64,000 nt of DNA from Bacillus wiedmannii (GTDB lineage Bacteria > Bacillota > Bacilli > Bacillales > Bacillaceae_G): the NCBI RefSeq assembly GCF_001583695.1, contig NZ_LOBC01000028.1:186001-250000 (forward strand), written 5' to 3'. The position numbers were made by a program, and so were the translations under genes. The notes under the pieces were generated by a model. That model did no database searches, had not been told where the DNA came from, and saw only the letters and a list, made by a program, of their open reading frames with translations. Below, piece after piece: positions 63,396-64,000 of the stretch. Every line of letters begins with the position of its first letter. The first letter of the stretch is position 1.

Positions 63396-64000
63396 TTATC
63401 TCATTTTATGTACTTCAGCAACTAACTTTCCACCTTGAATACCCATATAAAGTTTCACAGGTGCATCATTTGTGTTTTCAAATACTAAGTCTAAGTATGG
63501 ATATGCAATTGTAGCATCTCTTCCTTGTGGAACATAACCTACTGTTTTAGAATGTGTCGTTCTCTCTACCATTTTCAAACCAGCTTGATCTGCTGCATTG
63601 TATAATGTTGATGATGTTTGACAAACACCACCGCCGTATCCATCTACTAATTTACCATCTACAATTTCTTTTCCTAGTTGATATCCTTTATCTGGCGTTG
63701 TATCACCAATTAATGCATTGAAAGAGAAACTGTCTCCTTTTGCTAATACAACTCCATTTATGCCCGCTGCTGACAAGCGAATATTCTCAATACGGCCACC
63801 TGCTGAGCCACCTAAATTCGTTTCATATCTACCAATTACCGTACCACTTCCTTGCGCATCACTTAATGTTGCGATAGGCTTTTTCTCAACAATAGGTAAT
63901 TGATAGGAAGAGTCCCACATACCAACGTTTAATAATTTATCTACTAATTCTTTTTCCATTAACTCATAAGCAGGTTTTCCTTCTTGCCAACTTCCATCAG
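63396..64000 (-). CDS. VanW family protein, C-terminal part (runs off window)
   Basis: The frame is open to the window edge at 64000 (upstream codons read DGSWQEGKPAYEL), so the ATG at 63959 is internal. The visible 201 residues contain the VanW core: YETNLGGSAGGRIENIRLSA, KGDSFSFNALIGDTTPDKGY and DGYGGGVCQTSSTLYNAADQ. VanW-type proteins are surface or secreted proteins of unknown biochemical function, first noted in vancomycin-resistance clusters; Bacillus has several large ones. The N-terminal signal and other domains lie outside the window. Confidence 0.85.
   Translation of the reverse strand, partial: DGSWQEGKPAYELMEKELVDKLLNVGMWDSSYQLPIVEKKPIATLSDAQGSGTVIGRYETNLGGSAGGRIENIRLSAAGINGVVLAKGDSFSFNALIGDTTPDKGYQLGKEIVDGKLVDGYGGGVCQTSSTLYNAADQAGLKMVERTTHSKTVGYVPQGRDATIAYPYLDLVFENTNDAPVKLYMGIQGGKLVAEVHKMR

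Overview
The window is AT-rich Gram-positive DNA that fits the Bacillus cereus group. Reasons: a bacillithiol gene (bshB2), DUF2690/DUF4003/DUF4260/DUF2871 proteins, a Rap-Phr pair, a liquefying alpha-amylase, an M9 collagenase, an IS231-type transposase, and strong GGAGG-type ribosome sites with many TTG and GTG starts. No rRNA, tRNA or CRISPR array was seen. The genus and group call is inference from gene content; species and strain cannot be told.

Layout. 1-3.6 kb: edge of bshB2 with yojF, an ArsB/NhaD transporter and a GNAT. 3.6-6.7 kb: Fur-box-controlled siderophore uptake operon (two permeases and a lipoprotein, no ATPase). 6.9-17.6 kb: membrane, DinB and GNAT genes, a secreted DUF2690 pair, a divergent LysR/quinone oxidoreductase pair, a histidine phosphatase and a MutS2-like ATPase without Smr domain. 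17.7-22.6 kb: small-ORF locus, amyS with cre site, a Cys-His-Glu arylamine N-acetyltransferase, and pepF. 22.7-31 kb: three agmatine/peptidylarginine-deiminase paralogues, a lipoprotein amidohydrolase and a MerR/BmrR-like regulator; three of these promoters share the same dyad inside a 19-bp spacer, so they look like one regulon. An IStron (group I intron core plus TnpB, with a relic of an IS607-like tnpA) sits between the regulator and the amidohydrolase. 31-37.4 kb: beta-lactamase-fold hydrolase, MFS/LysR pair, YdcF gene with a nonsense codon, GlpQ. 37.9-39.7 kb: decayed glycine-zipper (LXG-like) toxin tail followed by two paralogous membrane proteins that could be immunity proteins. 39.9-51.7 kb: FAD monooxygenase, ArsR/oxidoreductase, SelO, Rap-Phr, PaiB, a GlcD-BASS-DUF4260 operon, DUF2871 behind a possible attenuator, GNAT.

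51.9-56.7 kb: a 4.55-kb insertion with an exact 5-bp duplication (TTATA) and a Tn3-type 38-bp end on the right. It contains an IS231 element, a DUF1963 gene, a small gene and decayed passengers, and it splits a small membrane-protein gene whose halves can be rejoined by eye. 56.7-64 kb: collagenase, MgtC/SapB protein, a GNAT gene, a second frameshifted GNAT-like gene, an extradiol dioxygenase and the edge of a VanW-family gene.

The most notable items are the MerR/deiminase regulon, the IStron inserted within it, the toxin-relic/immunity locus and the nested IS231/Tn3-like insertion. All family names come from reading the proteins and remembered family features; no search was run.
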